64,000 nt of DNA from CALGLS01 sp965222105 (GCA_965222105.1 CBDCTQ010000075.1:1-64000); one strand, 5' to 3'. Shown: positions 10,036 through 18,377, numbered from the stretch's first letter. The notes: generated by a model not told the origin, from the letters alone. Translations and numbers: made by a program.

Positions 10036-10788
10036 TTGGCAAGAAGACATCGCAATTATTCCCGTAGGGAAGAAAAACCAAGATTCAGAATTAATCATCA
10101 AATCAGAGTACCACAAGTTCGCCTCGTTGGCGACAATTTTGACGAGCTAAGCAAGGCCGCTGGTCGCAATGTTGAACCCGGCATTTATCCTACCCGCAAA
10201 GCCCAGGACCTGGCCCGCAACGTCGACCTCGACCTGGTTGAGATCTCACCCAAAGCAGACCCACCTGTTTGCCGCATCATCGACTACAAGAAGTTTTTGT
10301 ACATCCGCAAAAAAAAGGAAAAAGAAATCAAGGCCAAGGCCGTCAAAACGATCATCAAAGAGATTCGCTTTGGCCCCAACACCGATGAACACGACTTTGA
10401 GTTCAAACTTCGCCACGCCATCAAATTCCTCAAAGACGGCGCCAAGGTGAAGGCATATGTTCACTTCCGGGGCAGGGCCATCGTCTTCAAAGACCGGGGA
10501 GAACTCCTCCTCCTCAAGCTGCTCAAAGAAGTGGAAGAATACGGCGCCGCCGAAAACCTCCCCAAAATGGAAGGCAGACGCATGATCGTCATCATTGCCC
10601 CCAAAAAATCGGCGAAAGGGAGCGGTGGCAAAAAGAAAAAACAGAATAATAAGGGCGAAGAGGGGGTCACCAAAAAGAAGGAGCCAACAAAAGTCGACAA
10701 ACCCGCTGACACCTCCCAGGCCCCTGTCGCCGTAAAAGAACCCGCCCCACCCGATGCAGAAAAAACGAAAGAAGACAAGGCAAGTTAA
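10036..10788 (+). CDS. infC: Translation initiation factor IF-3
   Basis: IF-3 binds the 30S subunit and checks start-codon pairing. The N domain (RINHQIRVPQVRLVGDN, LDLVEISPKADPPVCRI, DYKKFLY) and C domain (KEIRFGPNTDEHDFEFKLR, FLKDGAKVKAYVHFRGR) are complete by about residue 190. A further tail of about 60 residues, rich in Lys, Pro and Ala, makes the protein 250 residues against about 175 in E. coli; such tails are common in Bacteroidota. No ATG is available: the frame opens after a TAA at 10018, and the best starts are TTG at 10036 (chosen) or ATT at 10027. Rare start codons are a known feature of infC, which regulates itself through start-codon discrimination. It heads the infC-rpmI-rplT cluster. 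Confidence 0.95.
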   Translation: MARRHRNYSRREEKPRFRINHQIRVPQVRLVGDNFDELSKAAGRNVEPGIYPTRKAQDLARNVDLDLVEISPKADPPVCRIIDYKKFLYIRKKKEKEIKAKAVKTIIKEIRFGPNTDEHDFEFKLRHAIKFLKDGAKVKAYVHFRGRAIVFKDRGELLLLKLLKEVEEYGAAENLPKMEGRRMIVIIAPKKSAKGSGGKKKKQNNKGEEGVTKKKEPTKVDKPADTSQAPVAVKEPAPPDAEKTKEDKAS

Positions 10789-10789
10789 A

Positions 10790-10821
10790 TTTGCCTGTTT
10801 AATTGAGAAATAATATCTTTG
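10790..10821 (+). promoter_or_regulatory. Bacteroidota-type promoter after infC, reading towards rpmI
   Basis: TTTG at 10790-10793, a 20-base spacer and TATCTTTG at 10814-10821 match the -33/-7 consensus TTTG / TAnnTTTG. It would let rpmI-rplT be expressed apart from infC, although the hairpin that follows starts almost at the expected transcription start. Confidence 0.55.
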
Positions 10822-10823
10822 CA

Positions 10824-10861
10824 GCCTGTTTGACGCTTCGTGTGTAAAAACAGGCTTTTTT
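10824..10861 (+). terminator. Terminator between infC and rpmI
   Basis: Perfect arms GCCTGTTT (10824-10831) and AAACAGGC (10848-10855) are followed by six Ts. It either ends infC transcripts or attenuates read-through into the ribosomal protein genes. Confidence 0.8.
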
Positions 10862-10881
10862 ATTTAAAATAATATAGGATC

Positions 10882-11076
10882 ATGCCTAAGATGAAGACGC
10901 ACTCCGGTGCGAAAAAACGATTCAAGGTAACCGGCTCCGGCAAAATCAAACGGCACAGCGCTTATACTTCGCACCAGATGCGCAACAAAAGCAAAAAGGC
11001 CAAACTGCGATTGCGCCACGCCTCGCTGGTTTCCAGTGCAGACGAAAAAAGGATGAAACACCTGCTCTGCATCTAG
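10882..11076 (+). CDS. rpmI: 50S ribosomal protein L35
   Basis: A 64-residue basic protein with the typical L35 start MPKMKTHSGAKKRFKVTGSG, followed by KIKRHSAYTSHQ and a C-terminal KRMKHLL. It is a structural component of the large subunit. It sits in the conserved infC-rpmI-rplT order. Confidence 0.97.
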   Translation: MPKMKTHSGAKKRFKVTGSGKIKRHSAYTSHQMRNKSKKAKLRLRHASLVSSADEKRMKHLLCI

Positions 11077-11159
11077 AATCCTCCATTTTTAATTCTTCGA
11101 CGAATCCCGTGATTTATACTATCAGAGGAGATTTGCCAAAGAAGGTATTTTTTAACGAG

Positions 11160-11209
11160 GATGCAGGCCATCAAAAGTCGTCCCGCGCATAACGCGGGAT
11201 CCCTGCATC
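11160..11209 (+). promoter_or_regulatory. Nested stem-loop in the rpmI-rplT spacer
   Basis: Outer arms GATGCAGG (11160-11167) and CCTGCATC (11202-11209) enclose an inner perfect stem TCCCGCG / CGCGGGA (11181-11199) with a five-base loop. It ends 19 bases before the rplT ATG and has no T run, so it is not a simple terminator. L20 is known to repress its own operon by binding mRNA in other phyla; a similar role here is inference. It may instead be one of the region's stem-loop repeats. Confidence 0.55.
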
Positions 11210-11228
11210 GCACTAAAATCAACCCACC

Positions 11229-11576
11229 ATGCCTCGATCAGTAAACGCCGTCGCTTCCAGAAAACGACGCAAAAAAATCCTAAAACTCGCCAAAGGCTAC
11301 TTCGGTGCCCGCTCCAAAGTGTACACCGTTGCCAAAAACGCCGTTGAAAAAGCACTCCAATACGCCTACCGCGACCGGCGAAATAAAAAACGAGCCTTCC
11401 GCCGCCTGTGGATCGCCCGCATCAACGCCGCCGCCCGCCAAAACGGAACCACCTACTCCCGGCTGATGCATCAATTGAGCAAAAGCGACATCGCCCTCAA
11501 CCGAAAGGTTCTCGCCGACCTGGCTATGAACCACCCTGAGGCTTTTAAACACATCGTTGATAAGTGCAAGGGGTAG
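11229..11576 (+). CDS. rplT: 50S ribosomal protein L20
   Basis: A 115-residue basic protein with the L20 N terminus MPRSVNAVASRKRRKKILK, YFGARSKVYTVAKNAVEKA, YRDRRNKKRAFRRLWI and RLMHQLSKSDI. It is needed for early large-subunit assembly and is often an autogenous regulator of this gene set. Full length; the last gene of the cluster. Confidence 0.97.
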   Translation: MPRSVNAVASRKRRKKILKLAKGYFGARSKVYTVAKNAVEKALQYAYRDRRNKKRAFRRLWIARINAAARQNGTTYSRLMHQLSKSDIALNRKVLADLAMNHPEAFKHIVDKCKG

Positions 11577-11638
11577 GTGGACGGAGTTCAAGTCCAAGAA
11601 CAAAGATTTAAGTTCTAAGGGGGAAAATGGATGATGCA

Positions 11639-11657
11639 TCGAAGTCACAGACTTCGA
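11639..11657. repeat. GAAGTC/GACTTC stem-loop, copy 1
   Basis: TCGAAGTC, ACA, GACTTCGA: a perfect 8-base stem with a three-base loop, 63 bases after rplT. A close relative, in the other orientation, is at 60851-60875. No T run follows. Confidence 0.6.
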
Positions 11658-11882
11658 CGAACGGTGCATAAATTGGATTCTGATTATTCACATGATAATT
11701 GGAGGGACAATTGGTGCATGAATTGGCCTATGCGCGAAGGGTTTTGAACTTTGTTCTTGATTCTTAATTCTTTTACTTACTCTTGCCCCCCCTGTTGTAA
11801 CCCATCTGTAACTCCTCCGTAACCCACCCTCCCTATTTTTGCCATCGAATTGAATAAAAGTAAAAACCACAAACAATTCATA

Positions 11883-12638
11883 ATGGCAAATAAAAAGAAA
11901 AACGTACTTCAAAAAAGGGCTGATAAAATAAAAAAACAAGCCCGACAACTCCACGACACCACATTAGCTGCTTCCGACAATCTGGTAGAAGCATCATTGT
12001 CTAATGGCGCTCGCTGGCAAAAAGTAATGGCTAAAGCAGCTAAAAACGGAACCATCCTATTTGGCAAACAGCAGGAAATGGCGCTGGATACCCTGGAAAT
12101 GCTGAAAGACCATTGGTTGCACGGCAACAAGCGATTTAAAAAGCTGCTGGGTTTCAAAGCACCTTCGCTGGCCAAAGCCGTTGAAGAAGTTGCCAAACCC
12201 GCTGCCGCCAAAGTAAAGGCCGTAAAGGATACTTCCGTCATGGCTAAAGAAATCGCCAAAGCACGTATCAAAAAGGCTAAGAAGAAATTAAAGGCGGCTT
12301 CTGCCAAAAGCGATGTCAGGAAGACAGCTTCTGCAAAAAAAGCAGTTGTTAAAAAAACAGTTGCCAAAAATGCAGCGAAAATTAAAGGGACAAGCAAAGC
12401 AAAAACCAGAAAGACAACCACCAAAGACGATTTTACCCTCATCAAAGGTATCGGTCCAAAAATCGCCGAACTACTCCACAAAGAAGGCATCCGGACTTTT
12501 GCCGATCTGGCAAAGACAAACGTGAAGACGTTGAAAGCCATCCTCGAAAAGGCTGGCCCCCGTTACGCCCGGTACAATCCACAATCGTGGAGCCGACTGG
12601 CAAAAAAAAATGTAATCTTTGGCTTAATTCAACAATAA
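11883..12638 (+). CDS. Lysine-rich phasin-like protein with C-terminal helix-hairpin-helix domain
   Basis: A 251-residue protein in three parts. The N-terminal helical part (about 1-105) has NGARWQKVMAKAAKNGT and KQQEMALDTLEMLKD, and is clearly related to the C-terminal half of the next gene. A Lys/Ala-rich central stretch (about 110-185) resembles histone H1-like tails. The C terminus is a helix-hairpin-helix fold (FTLIKGIGPKIAELLHKEG, then TFADLAKTNVKTLKAILEKAG), which in other proteins binds DNA or protein. This suggests a protein linking nucleic acid to a partner or granule surface; function is inferred. I start at the second in-frame ATG (11883, MANKKK), because TATTTTTG at 11834-11841 looks like a -7 box and the next gene starts the same way; the longer form starts at 11850. 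Confidence 0.75.
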   Translation: MANKKKNVLQKRADKIKKQARQLHDTTLAASDNLVEASLSNGARWQKVMAKAAKNGTILFGKQQEMALDTLEMLKDHWLHGNKRFKKLLGFKAPSLAKAVEEVAKPAAAKVKAVKDTSVMAKEIAKARIKKAKKKLKAASAKSDVRKTASAKKAVVKKTVAKNAAKIKGTSKAKTRKTTTKDDFTLIKGIGPKIAELLHKEGIRTFADLAKTNVKTLKAILEKAGPRYARYNPQSWSRLAKKNVIFGLIQQ

Positions 12639-12654
12639 AAATACATCTCACATC

Positions 12655-13140
12655 ATGGCAAATAAAAAAACAACCATTTCCCGAAAGGCAAAAAAACGAA
12701 AAACAACTAAAAAGGCAAACCGTAAAGCCGACCTCAGCGGCAGCTACGACAAGATCAAAACCACCGCCAAAAACGTCAACCGGCAAATAACCGAGACGGC
12801 AACTTACGTGGCGGAAGACCTGAGCAAAAACAGCGTTCGCATGCAAGAACAAGCCGCTAAACAAATGGTTGACACCCTCAGCGAAATGTCTGCTACACTT
12901 ACGGTCGATAACTTCAAACGCGCCGCCAAATCCGTCAACGACTACTCGCTGAAAACAGCCGATGATATGGTCGACGGCGCCCTCGTCAACGGCGAAAAAT
13001 GGCAGGCCGTGGCACATAAAGCCGTTAAAGGCAGCCTGAAGCTCGCCGCCAAACAACAGGACATCGTTTTCGATACGCTCGAGACCATTAAAGGACAATT
13101 GATCAACAACGCCGGTCGGTTCAGAAAGATGTTTAAATAA
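12655..13140 (+). CDS. Phasin-like helical protein, paralogue of the upstream gene
   Basis: A 161-residue basic and amphipathic protein starting MANKKTTISRKAKKRK, 16 bases after the upstream stop. Residues about 95-155 (VNGEKWQAVAHKAVKGSLKL, AKQQDIVFDTLETIKGQL) match the N-terminal part of the previous protein nearly block for block. The KQQ..DTLE..K pattern resembles phasins, which coat polyhydroxyalkanoate granules; no PHA synthase is in the window, so that role is unproven. It has no signal peptide, so a cytoplasmic location is expected. A terminator follows, so the two genes form one transcript. Confidence 0.7.
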   Translation: MANKKTTISRKAKKRKTTKKANRKADLSGSYDKIKTTAKNVNRQITETATYVAEDLSKNSVRMQEQAAKQMVDTLSEMSATLTVDNFKRAAKSVNDYSLKTADDMVDGALVNGEKWQAVAHKAVKGSLKLAAKQQDIVFDTLETIKGQLINNAGRFRKMFK

Positions 13141-13172
13141 CCACAATCACGTCTGGTAAATGAAAATTAAAA

Positions 13173-13206
13173 AGGAGGCAGGCAGTTTTGTTTGCTTCCT
13201 TTTTTT
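13173..13206 (+). terminator. Terminator after the phasin-like gene pair
   Basis: Arms AGGAGGCA (13173-13180) and TGCTTCCT (13193-13200) pair with one mismatch and are followed by seven Ts. Confidence 0.85.
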
Positions 13207-13493
13207 ATGAGTGTTTGACAAAATCGCTGCGGCCTTTACCACAAAGACACGAAGACACAAAGATCCACAGAGAAAATCTCGGCGCAAACGTCGTTCGTCG
13301 CGGTTTGCAACCGCGATGCTCCGCTAATCTGTCACACACTCTTTTTTTATTGTACGAGAATCAGAGATTGAGCAAATTTTGTTTTAGAGGTCAGACTTCC
13401 CTATAACGTAACCAATGCGAGTGAGGACAGTCTGACTTCTGATACTCAAAATAAAACTTAGCTCCAGATTTACCTATTACATACATCCCCATC
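13207..13493. repeat. Intergenic patch with ACCACAAAGACACGAAG and GTCAGAC repeats
   Basis: ACCACAAAGACACGAAGACA at about 13239 belongs to a short repeat also seen at 18379. Further on, GTCAGAC (about 13392) and GTCTGAC (about 13430) form an inverted pair about 30 bases apart. I see no gene here. Confidence 0.5.
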
Positions 13494-14216
13494 ATGGAAA
13501 AACAAACCGATTATAATATTGAGGTAGTGCGCCCTTCAAAATGGCTGTATCTCACAGAGCCATTCAGAGCCCTCCGCGACTTGCGAAAGGCAACCGAATT
13601 TGAACGGTCTTTCCGGCCGGACCAGCCTGGCGATGGGCATCCCGTTCTGGTCATTCCAGGTCTGATGGGAAGCCATGTGTCTACCCACCGCTTGCGCAAA
13701 CTAATCCGAAAATGGGGATACACCCCCTACGACTGGGGCCTGGGCAGAAATTACGCCCGCCTGGAAGATGTAGATGTATTGTTGACACAAATTGACCGCA
13801 TCTACAAAAAACACCAAACCCGTATTAGCCTCATCGGTTGGAGCCTGGGAGGAGTGTATGCCCGCGAACTGGCCAAACAACGCCCCCGCCTGATCCGACA
13901 GGTCATCACCCTGGGCTCTCCATTTGGTGGCCTCACCCAACCCAACAACGCCGAATGGTTGGTCCGCATACTGAAAGGATCAGCTGAAGACCATCTCGAC
14001 GAATCCCTGCTCGCCAGTCTGCCCCTTCCTCCGCCCGTACCCACGCTGGCCATCTACTCCAGGGAAGACGGCGTGGTTTCCTGGCAGGTATGTATGGAAC
14101 AAGAGCCAAGCGATTTGCATCAAAATGCGGAAGTACGGGGCAGCCATATGGGGTTGGTGCACAATCTGGAAGTATGGCAATTGGTGGCGAAGCGATTGGG
14201 ATCTGTTGGTGGTTAA
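13494..14216 (+). CDS. Alpha/beta hydrolase, lipase-like
   Basis: A 240-residue cytoplasmic hydrolase. VLVIPGLMGSH at 51-61 gives the oxyanion-hole region, and the nucleophile is Ser117 in GWSLGG, followed by VYARELAKQ. The acid is probably the Asp of SREDGVVSW, and the base the His of GSHMGLVHN. The order Ser-Asp-His and the fold match class-3-lipase/PGAP1-like esterases. Substrate unknown. It lies alone downstream of the phasin-like pair; an intracellular polyester or lipid role is possible but only inferred. No signal peptide. Confidence 0.85.
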   Translation: MEKQTDYNIEVVRPSKWLYLTEPFRALRDLRKATEFERSFRPDQPGDGHPVLVIPGLMGSHVSTHRLRKLIRKWGYTPYDWGLGRNYARLEDVDVLLTQIDRIYKKHQTRISLIGWSLGGVYARELAKQRPRLIRQVITLGSPFGGLTQPNNAEWLVRILKGSAEDHLDESLLASLPLPPPVPTLAIYSREDGVVSWQVCMEQEPSDLHQNAEVRGSHMGLVHNLEVWQLVAKRLGSVGG

Positions 14217-14256
14217 CCCTATTGCAAATTACCGGCGTCCTGCCGGATGGTACTAC

Positions 14257-14284
14257 AAAAAAAAGGAGTGCGTGAAGCACTCCT
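14257..14284 (-). terminator. Terminator facing the minus strand with no known gene upstream
   Basis: Perfect arms AGGAGTGC / GCACTCCT with a five-base loop. Read on the minus strand, the stem is followed by eight Ts (the A8 run at 14257-14264). No minus-strand gene is recognised between here and 15.0 kb. Confidence 0.8.
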
Positions 14285-15089
14285 CGTCGTGTAGTAGTAT
14301 CGGTATTCCTAAACTATTACAATGGCTATCTTTGGTTTCGTTTTGTTTTAAGACCAGGGGTGTGTATTGGTCGTTGCAAAAAGGGTGGTGTACTCATAGC
14401 GGGGACCTATCGTTGTATATGCCTTTCGGCAAAACAGAGGGCCGCTGGGTTGCGTTTCGGACAGCCAATTGAAAACAAGGTTGGTTTTCGTTCACAAATA
14501 AACTTTTGGTAGAAGTATGACCTTCACCGAATGGCAGTTACCTACAGAATTGAAATGGAAATAATTCGTGGAGCGGAACTACCTGCTGTTTGTTTAACTT
14601 AATTAGCCGGTTTTTGAGAGATAACATCGGCCAGTGCTCTAACTTTTAAATCATTGAACAGTTATTTAGCGGCAATTCCAGTGTAAAAGCCGGAGGGAAA
14701 CTGTTGAAATAATTCGGACTAGTCGCACCAGGAGCCAAAGTGTGGATCCTATGTTTCGCATAGTAGTTCGGAGGTAAAGTTAAGGTATTTTTAGTGATTG
14801 GAAAAAATTTGAAGACGAAAAAAGGTGCAAACAAGGAATGAATTTTGATTAGATGCTATGACTCACCTTATATTTGGAGTAAAATGCCGAATTATTACTC
14901 CTATTGCCTATTTGTATGGGGTATTTGGCCCTTTCAGGCCGATTGTGCCGCTAAATTTCAACCTAAAAAATCCTGATTTCAGTCTAGTTTGTTATTTTTC
15001 AGGCAGTTATGAATGCATTTCAATATGATAAAGACTATATTTGCCAAAATATCATCATTGAAACACTTACCAAAATAAACAACCAGATT
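14285..15089. other. Long gap without a recognised gene; possible minus-strand RNA
   Basis: About 800 bases with only short or start-less open frames. The minus-strand terminator at 14257 implies a transcript entering from this side. I looked for tmRNA, RNase P RNA and SRP RNA hallmarks and found none. A minus-strand frame of 62 codons (14646-14834) has no family resemblance. A -7 box for the LysM gene lies at 15036. Confidence 0.5.
15036..15043 (+). promoter_or_regulatory. -7 promoter box of the LysM gene
   Basis: TATATTTG matches TAnnTTTG. It lies inside the longest open frame (from 15009) but before the signal-peptide ATG at 15090, so it supports the later start. No exact TTTG is found at the usual spacing. 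Confidence 0.45.
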
Positions 15090-16871
15090 ATGAGATTTAC
15101 ACAAGTATTTGTTTTTGTTATTGCCCTGATATTCACTCAGGCACCACTCAATGCCAACCAGATATATTTGGAGTACAACTCCAATTGTATGGATGTATAC
15201 GAGTACCACTACAAAGGAAAAGCCAGTAGTCTGGGACATATGGTCTACCACATCGCACTGAACACGATGGAGAAAATCGTCCTGGAAGTAGGCGTGGAAA
15301 CCCAATTGAACCGCCCCCGAAAACCCTCCAAAACCAAGACGTGTAAGGAGTTTTCCCTCAATGAAAGGACCGTCCGGCAGATCAACAACGGAGAAATGGA
15401 GCTCTTCATCGTCCGAAAAGACGGAAGAGGGTACAACGTATCGCCCGTTGGGATCGCCACTTACGTGCAAATTAACGGCACTTCGGTAGGCTTTTCAACA
15501 CTGGACACCCGCTTCTCCTACAATTTCTCTCAACCCGCCAATGGCATCAACATCGCCACCAACGGCTCCGATTCCAAAGTGCATTACAAAGGTTTGGTAT
15601 CCAACAAATGCCCAAAGAAATACCTGTTTTCCAAAACCAGACAAAAAGGCGGCCGATCCTACGCTGAATGGGTCGTCATCCCCGAAATTGGGATCATAGA
15701 AGAGAAAAACGGCTTTAACCCCGCTGACGCGCAAAATAACATCCTTTACCTGGCAAAGATAAACGGCGAACGAATCGACAGCTACCTCGAAGACTACTGT
15801 AACCACGACCAGGCCGGAGAAAACGAAGGCTTTTACTTCGATGGTGATTTTGGCAACTACAACCAATATTCGGGTCGGAAACCATCTCTGAACGACCTCG
15901 AATCAGGTAAAACGACCAACAAACCCCGAAACAGAACCAACCGCTACGACCGCAACAACCGGACTGAAGTTACGACAGAAACGGGCCCCGATGAACATAT
16001 TTTTGCCGACCTGACCTGCCCCATCTACAAAGACCTCGACAAAGGAGTCTATATGGACTGGACTACCGGAACCGTAGCCAACGGCGAATGCGGCGGTAAT
16101 AAATACGTCAATGGCCGGATGGTGGGCGAAACAATTCCATCGGCAGTAGTGACCACCCCGGCAGTTACTACCACTACCCTACCCCCTGCGCCACAACCAA
16201 CCAACACGGCGGCTCCTGTGACCAATAATCTGTCCAATTGTCCGGAGGTATCCTCTGCGGCGGCTGGCTTTCACATCGTCCAGCGAAATGAGACCCTGTA
16301 CGGGATTGCACGACTCTACGGCATGTCTGTCGATCAACTTAGAAGACATAATGGAGGTCTGCGCGGAGACCGCATCTATCCCTGCATGAAATTGTACACG
16401 CGCACGGCTGGAAATACTTCACCAGCCAGAGAGGCAGCTCCTACTGCCATCGCTACCGATTATAATTCGGAGACCCATACCGTCCAGCGCGGAGAGACTC
16501 TTTATCAACTTGCCAAACGACACGGATTCACGGTCGATAAATTCCGTAAAATGAACGGACTGGGCCCCAATGAACGGATTTACGTCGGTCAGATTCTAAA
16601 AACTAAGGATTGCAACTGTCCGGCCCCTAAAAATGCCGATTATGCGGAAGCATTCGTACCCAGTGAATATAATGTTACAGGAGCCAGGATCGATACGGAA
16701 AAGGCAGTCAGAGTGAATGCAAAAAGGAGATTCCACGTGGTGAAAGAAGACGATACGGTATACAGTATTTCCCGGCAGCACAACGTCTCCGTTTCCAGAC
16801 TCCGACAGATCAACGACCTGGAAGAAAACGAGATCATTATTCCCTACCAGCGGATCTATCTGGAGTATTAA
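15090..16871 (+). CDS. Exported protein with three LysM domains
   Basis: A 593-residue secreted protein. It starts with a clear signal peptide (MRFTQVFVFVIALIFTQAPL, cleavage near NA-NQ). The N-terminal half (about 25-330) is a domain I do not recognise, with a few Cys residues (SNCMDVYEY, SNKCPKKY, LTCPIYKDLDKGVYMDW). A Thr/Pro/Val-rich linker follows (about 350-385). Three LysM modules then bind peptidoglycan or chitin-like sugars: FHIVQRNETLYGIARLYG, HTVQRGETLYQLAKRHG and FHVVKEDDTVYSISRQHN. The likely role is a cell-wall-anchored envelope protein. A strong terminator follows, so it is monocistronic. Confidence 0.85.
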   Translation: MRFTQVFVFVIALIFTQAPLNANQIYLEYNSNCMDVYEYHYKGKASSLGHMVYHIALNTMEKIVLEVGVETQLNRPRKPSKTKTCKEFSLNERTVRQINNGEMELFIVRKDGRGYNVSPVGIATYVQINGTSVGFSTLDTRFSYNFSQPANGINIATNGSDSKVHYKGLVSNKCPKKYLFSKTRQKGGRSYAEWVVIPEIGIIEEKNGFNPADAQNNILYLAKINGERIDSYLEDYCNHDQAGENEGFYFDGDFGNYNQYSGRKPSLNDLESGKTTNKPRNRTNRYDRNNRTEVTTETGPDEHIFADLTCPIYKDLDKGVYMDWTTGTVANGECGGNKYVNGRMVGETIPSAVVTTPAVTTTTLPPAPQPTNTAAPVTNNLSNCPEVSSAAAGFHIVQRNETLYGIARLYGMSVDQLRRHNGGLRGDRIYPCMKLYTRTAGNTSPAREAAPTAIATDYNSETHTVQRGETLYQLAKRHGFTVDKFRKMNGLGPNERIYVGQILKTKDCNCPAPKNADYAEAFVPSEYNVTGARIDTEKAVRVNAKRRFHVVKEDDTVYSISRQHNVSVSRLRQINDLEENEIIIPYQRIYLEY

Positions 16872-16920
16872 TCAGGTGGGATCACACACGCATAGATCAA
16901 CATTTTTAAACTAATTGATA

Positions 16921-16959
16921 AAAACGGCTGTTATCTTTTCAGTAGATGGCAGCCGTTTT
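16921..16959 (+). terminator. Terminator after the LysM gene
   Basis: Perfect 10-base arms AAAACGGCTG (16921-16930) and CAGCCGTTTT (16950-16959), followed by a further T. Confidence 0.9.
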
Positions 16960-17089
16960 TGGGTATTTACGGTTTTACAGTACTCGGCCAGCAATATGTA
17001 TTGGCCACAAAAATGTTGTACTGTAAAATATTGCTATTCACGCTGTACCGTCCATCGACTAACCTTTCTAAAAACAATACCATCCAATT

Positions 17090-17416
17090 ATGAACATCAC
17101 CCCTTCCATTGCAATACAGCAACTCATCGATTACCCCAAGCCCTTCAAGACTCTTTTTACCCACGGCAGCTTACAAGTGGAAATTTACAAACCCGATAAA
17201 GTCGACCTACAACAACCACATGACAGGGACGAAATATATGTGGTCATTTCAGGAAGTGGAACCTTTGTCAATGGAAGCAAGCGGGTACCTTTCGGACCAG
17301 GAGACGTCCTATTTGTGCCTGCTGGAGTAGCGCATCGGTTTGTCGATTTTGATGAAGATTTTGCGACCTGGGTGTTTTTTTATGGTCCGAAAGGTGGGGA
17401 GGCTTCTGCCAAATGA
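17090..17416 (+). CDS. Cupin-domain protein
   Basis: A 108-residue single-domain cupin. Metal-binding motif 1 is HDRDEIYVVISGSG with its Glu, and motif 2 is PAGVAHRF. GDVLFVPAG gives the second strand set. Small cupins of this kind bind a metal and a small ligand; the function here cannot be assigned. It stands alone and faces the leftward gene cluster that follows. Confidence 0.85.
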   Translation: MNITPSIAIQQLIDYPKPFKTLFTHGSLQVEIYKPDKVDLQQPHDRDEIYVVISGSGTFVNGSKRVPFGPGDVLFVPAGVAHRFVDFDEDFATWVFFYGPKGGEASAK

Positions 17417-17430
17417 GTTCTTAACATTTT

Positions 17431-17880
17431 TTATGCTCTGTAAACTCCTCTGACCAGGAAGATTTTGCCAGGTATGCAATCGCGGAAGGAGGTGGTGCCT
17501 TCCCATTGGCCTTCGAGCCTCCATTTGTCATTTTCTTTTATCAGCTTAAGGCGGTAGTTTTTGAGGCACCATTCCATTTCGGGGCCGATTCGTTTTTTTA
17601 CGACAGCATCGTCGTGAAGGGTAAGAAGCATACTACCGTTGGCAAATACGCCGGAGACGTCCATCTCGGCAAAGATATCGTCTACTTTTACGTAAGACTT
17701 TCCGGTTATCTTCCCGTCGACTTCTTTCAGTTCCAGCTCCAAAAGATACTGAGACCGGTATCCGCCCTCATTCTGGGTAATGGTGCCGGTCCAATAACCT
17801 TCAATGGGCGACTTTTTCGTTTGCGTCGCCTGACACAGGAAAAGGGAAAAGACTAACAATATATTTACAAAAAACGGCAT
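17431..17880 (-). CDS. Small exported protein of unknown function
   Basis: A 149-residue protein with a hydrophobic signal (MPFFVNILLVFSLFLCQ). The rest is beta-rich: IEGYWTGTITQNEGG, LELELKEVDGKITGKSYVK, MEWCLKNYRLKLIKEND and LEGQWEG. This pattern, with a WTGTI start and alternating strands, resembles small lipocalin-like Bacteroidota periplasmic proteins. Two Cys residues in the mature part may pair. Function not known. Confidence 0.6.
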   Translation of the reverse strand: MPFFVNILLVFSLFLCQATQTKKSPIEGYWTGTITQNEGGYRSQYLLELELKEVDGKITGKSYVKVDDIFAEMDVSGVFANGSMLLTLHDDAVVKKRIGPEMEWCLKNYRLKLIKENDKWRLEGQWEGTTSFRDCIPGKIFLVRGVYRA

Positions 17881-17893
17881 TGTGATGCAAAAG

Positions 17894-18358
17894 CTATTTC
17901 AGTCGGATATTTTTTTTGTCGAATGGATTGAGGGCGACACCCACGGCATTGGCTTCTACCTCCAGACGGTATTCGGAGGAGACCTTGCTCCACCATTTGC
18001 TCAATTTAACCAACGGGTTGAGCAGGAGATTGTCACTGGCGAGGTCATCCATCCGGGAAGTTTGGATATTAAATGGCAATGAAAAGGACAATTCAACCGG
18101 TTGGTTAGCGGGTATGTCTATGGTTCTTTTGAGGGAAATGGCTCCCAATTGGTATTCGTCTACCAGGCGGTCGTCGTTGCGGCCCCGGGCATATCGCTCA
18201 ATCATTTTGATGTGGATGCTGTTGACGGTCTGGGGATTCATGGAGAAAAACCGGAGTTTGCCGTTTACCACGCCGTCGGCTGTCCGTACCTCTTCGGGTA
18301 AGAGCAATTCAACTTTAACACCTTCTATTCCCAGCCATTTTTTTACTTTTCCGAACAT
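17894..18358 (-). CDS. Spo0M-like arrestin-fold protein
   Basis: A 154-residue protein starting MFGKVKKWLGIEGVKVELLL. The sequence VNGKLRFFSMNPQTVNSIHIKMIERYARG, an ISLKRTIDIPANQPVELSFSL strand pair and the LEVEANAVGVALNPFDKK ending fit the Spo0M/SpoOM family, an arrestin-like beta sandwich. Family members in Firmicutes affect sporulation timing; in Bacteroidota the role is unknown. I chose the inner ATG at 18358 because the upstream extension to 18397 runs into a dispersed repeat. It is 13 bases from its downstream neighbour on the same strand. Confidence 0.65.
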   Translation of the reverse strand: MFGKVKKWLGIEGVKVELLLPEEVRTADGVVNGKLRFFSMNPQTVNSIHIKMIERYARGRNDDRLVDEYQLGAISLKRTIDIPANQPVELSFSLPFNIQTSRMDDLASDNLLLNPLVKLSKWWSKVSSEYRLEVEANAVGVALNPFDKKNIRLK

Positions 18359-18377
18359 AGTTATTTTTTTATTATAA

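Noticed and set aside
14285..15035. tmRNA, RNase P RNA or SRP RNA on either strand
   Set aside because: I looked for the tRNA-like ends and tag of tmRNA, the GAGGAAAGTCC core of RNase P RNA and the GGAAGGAAGCAGC motif of SRP RNA, and found none.
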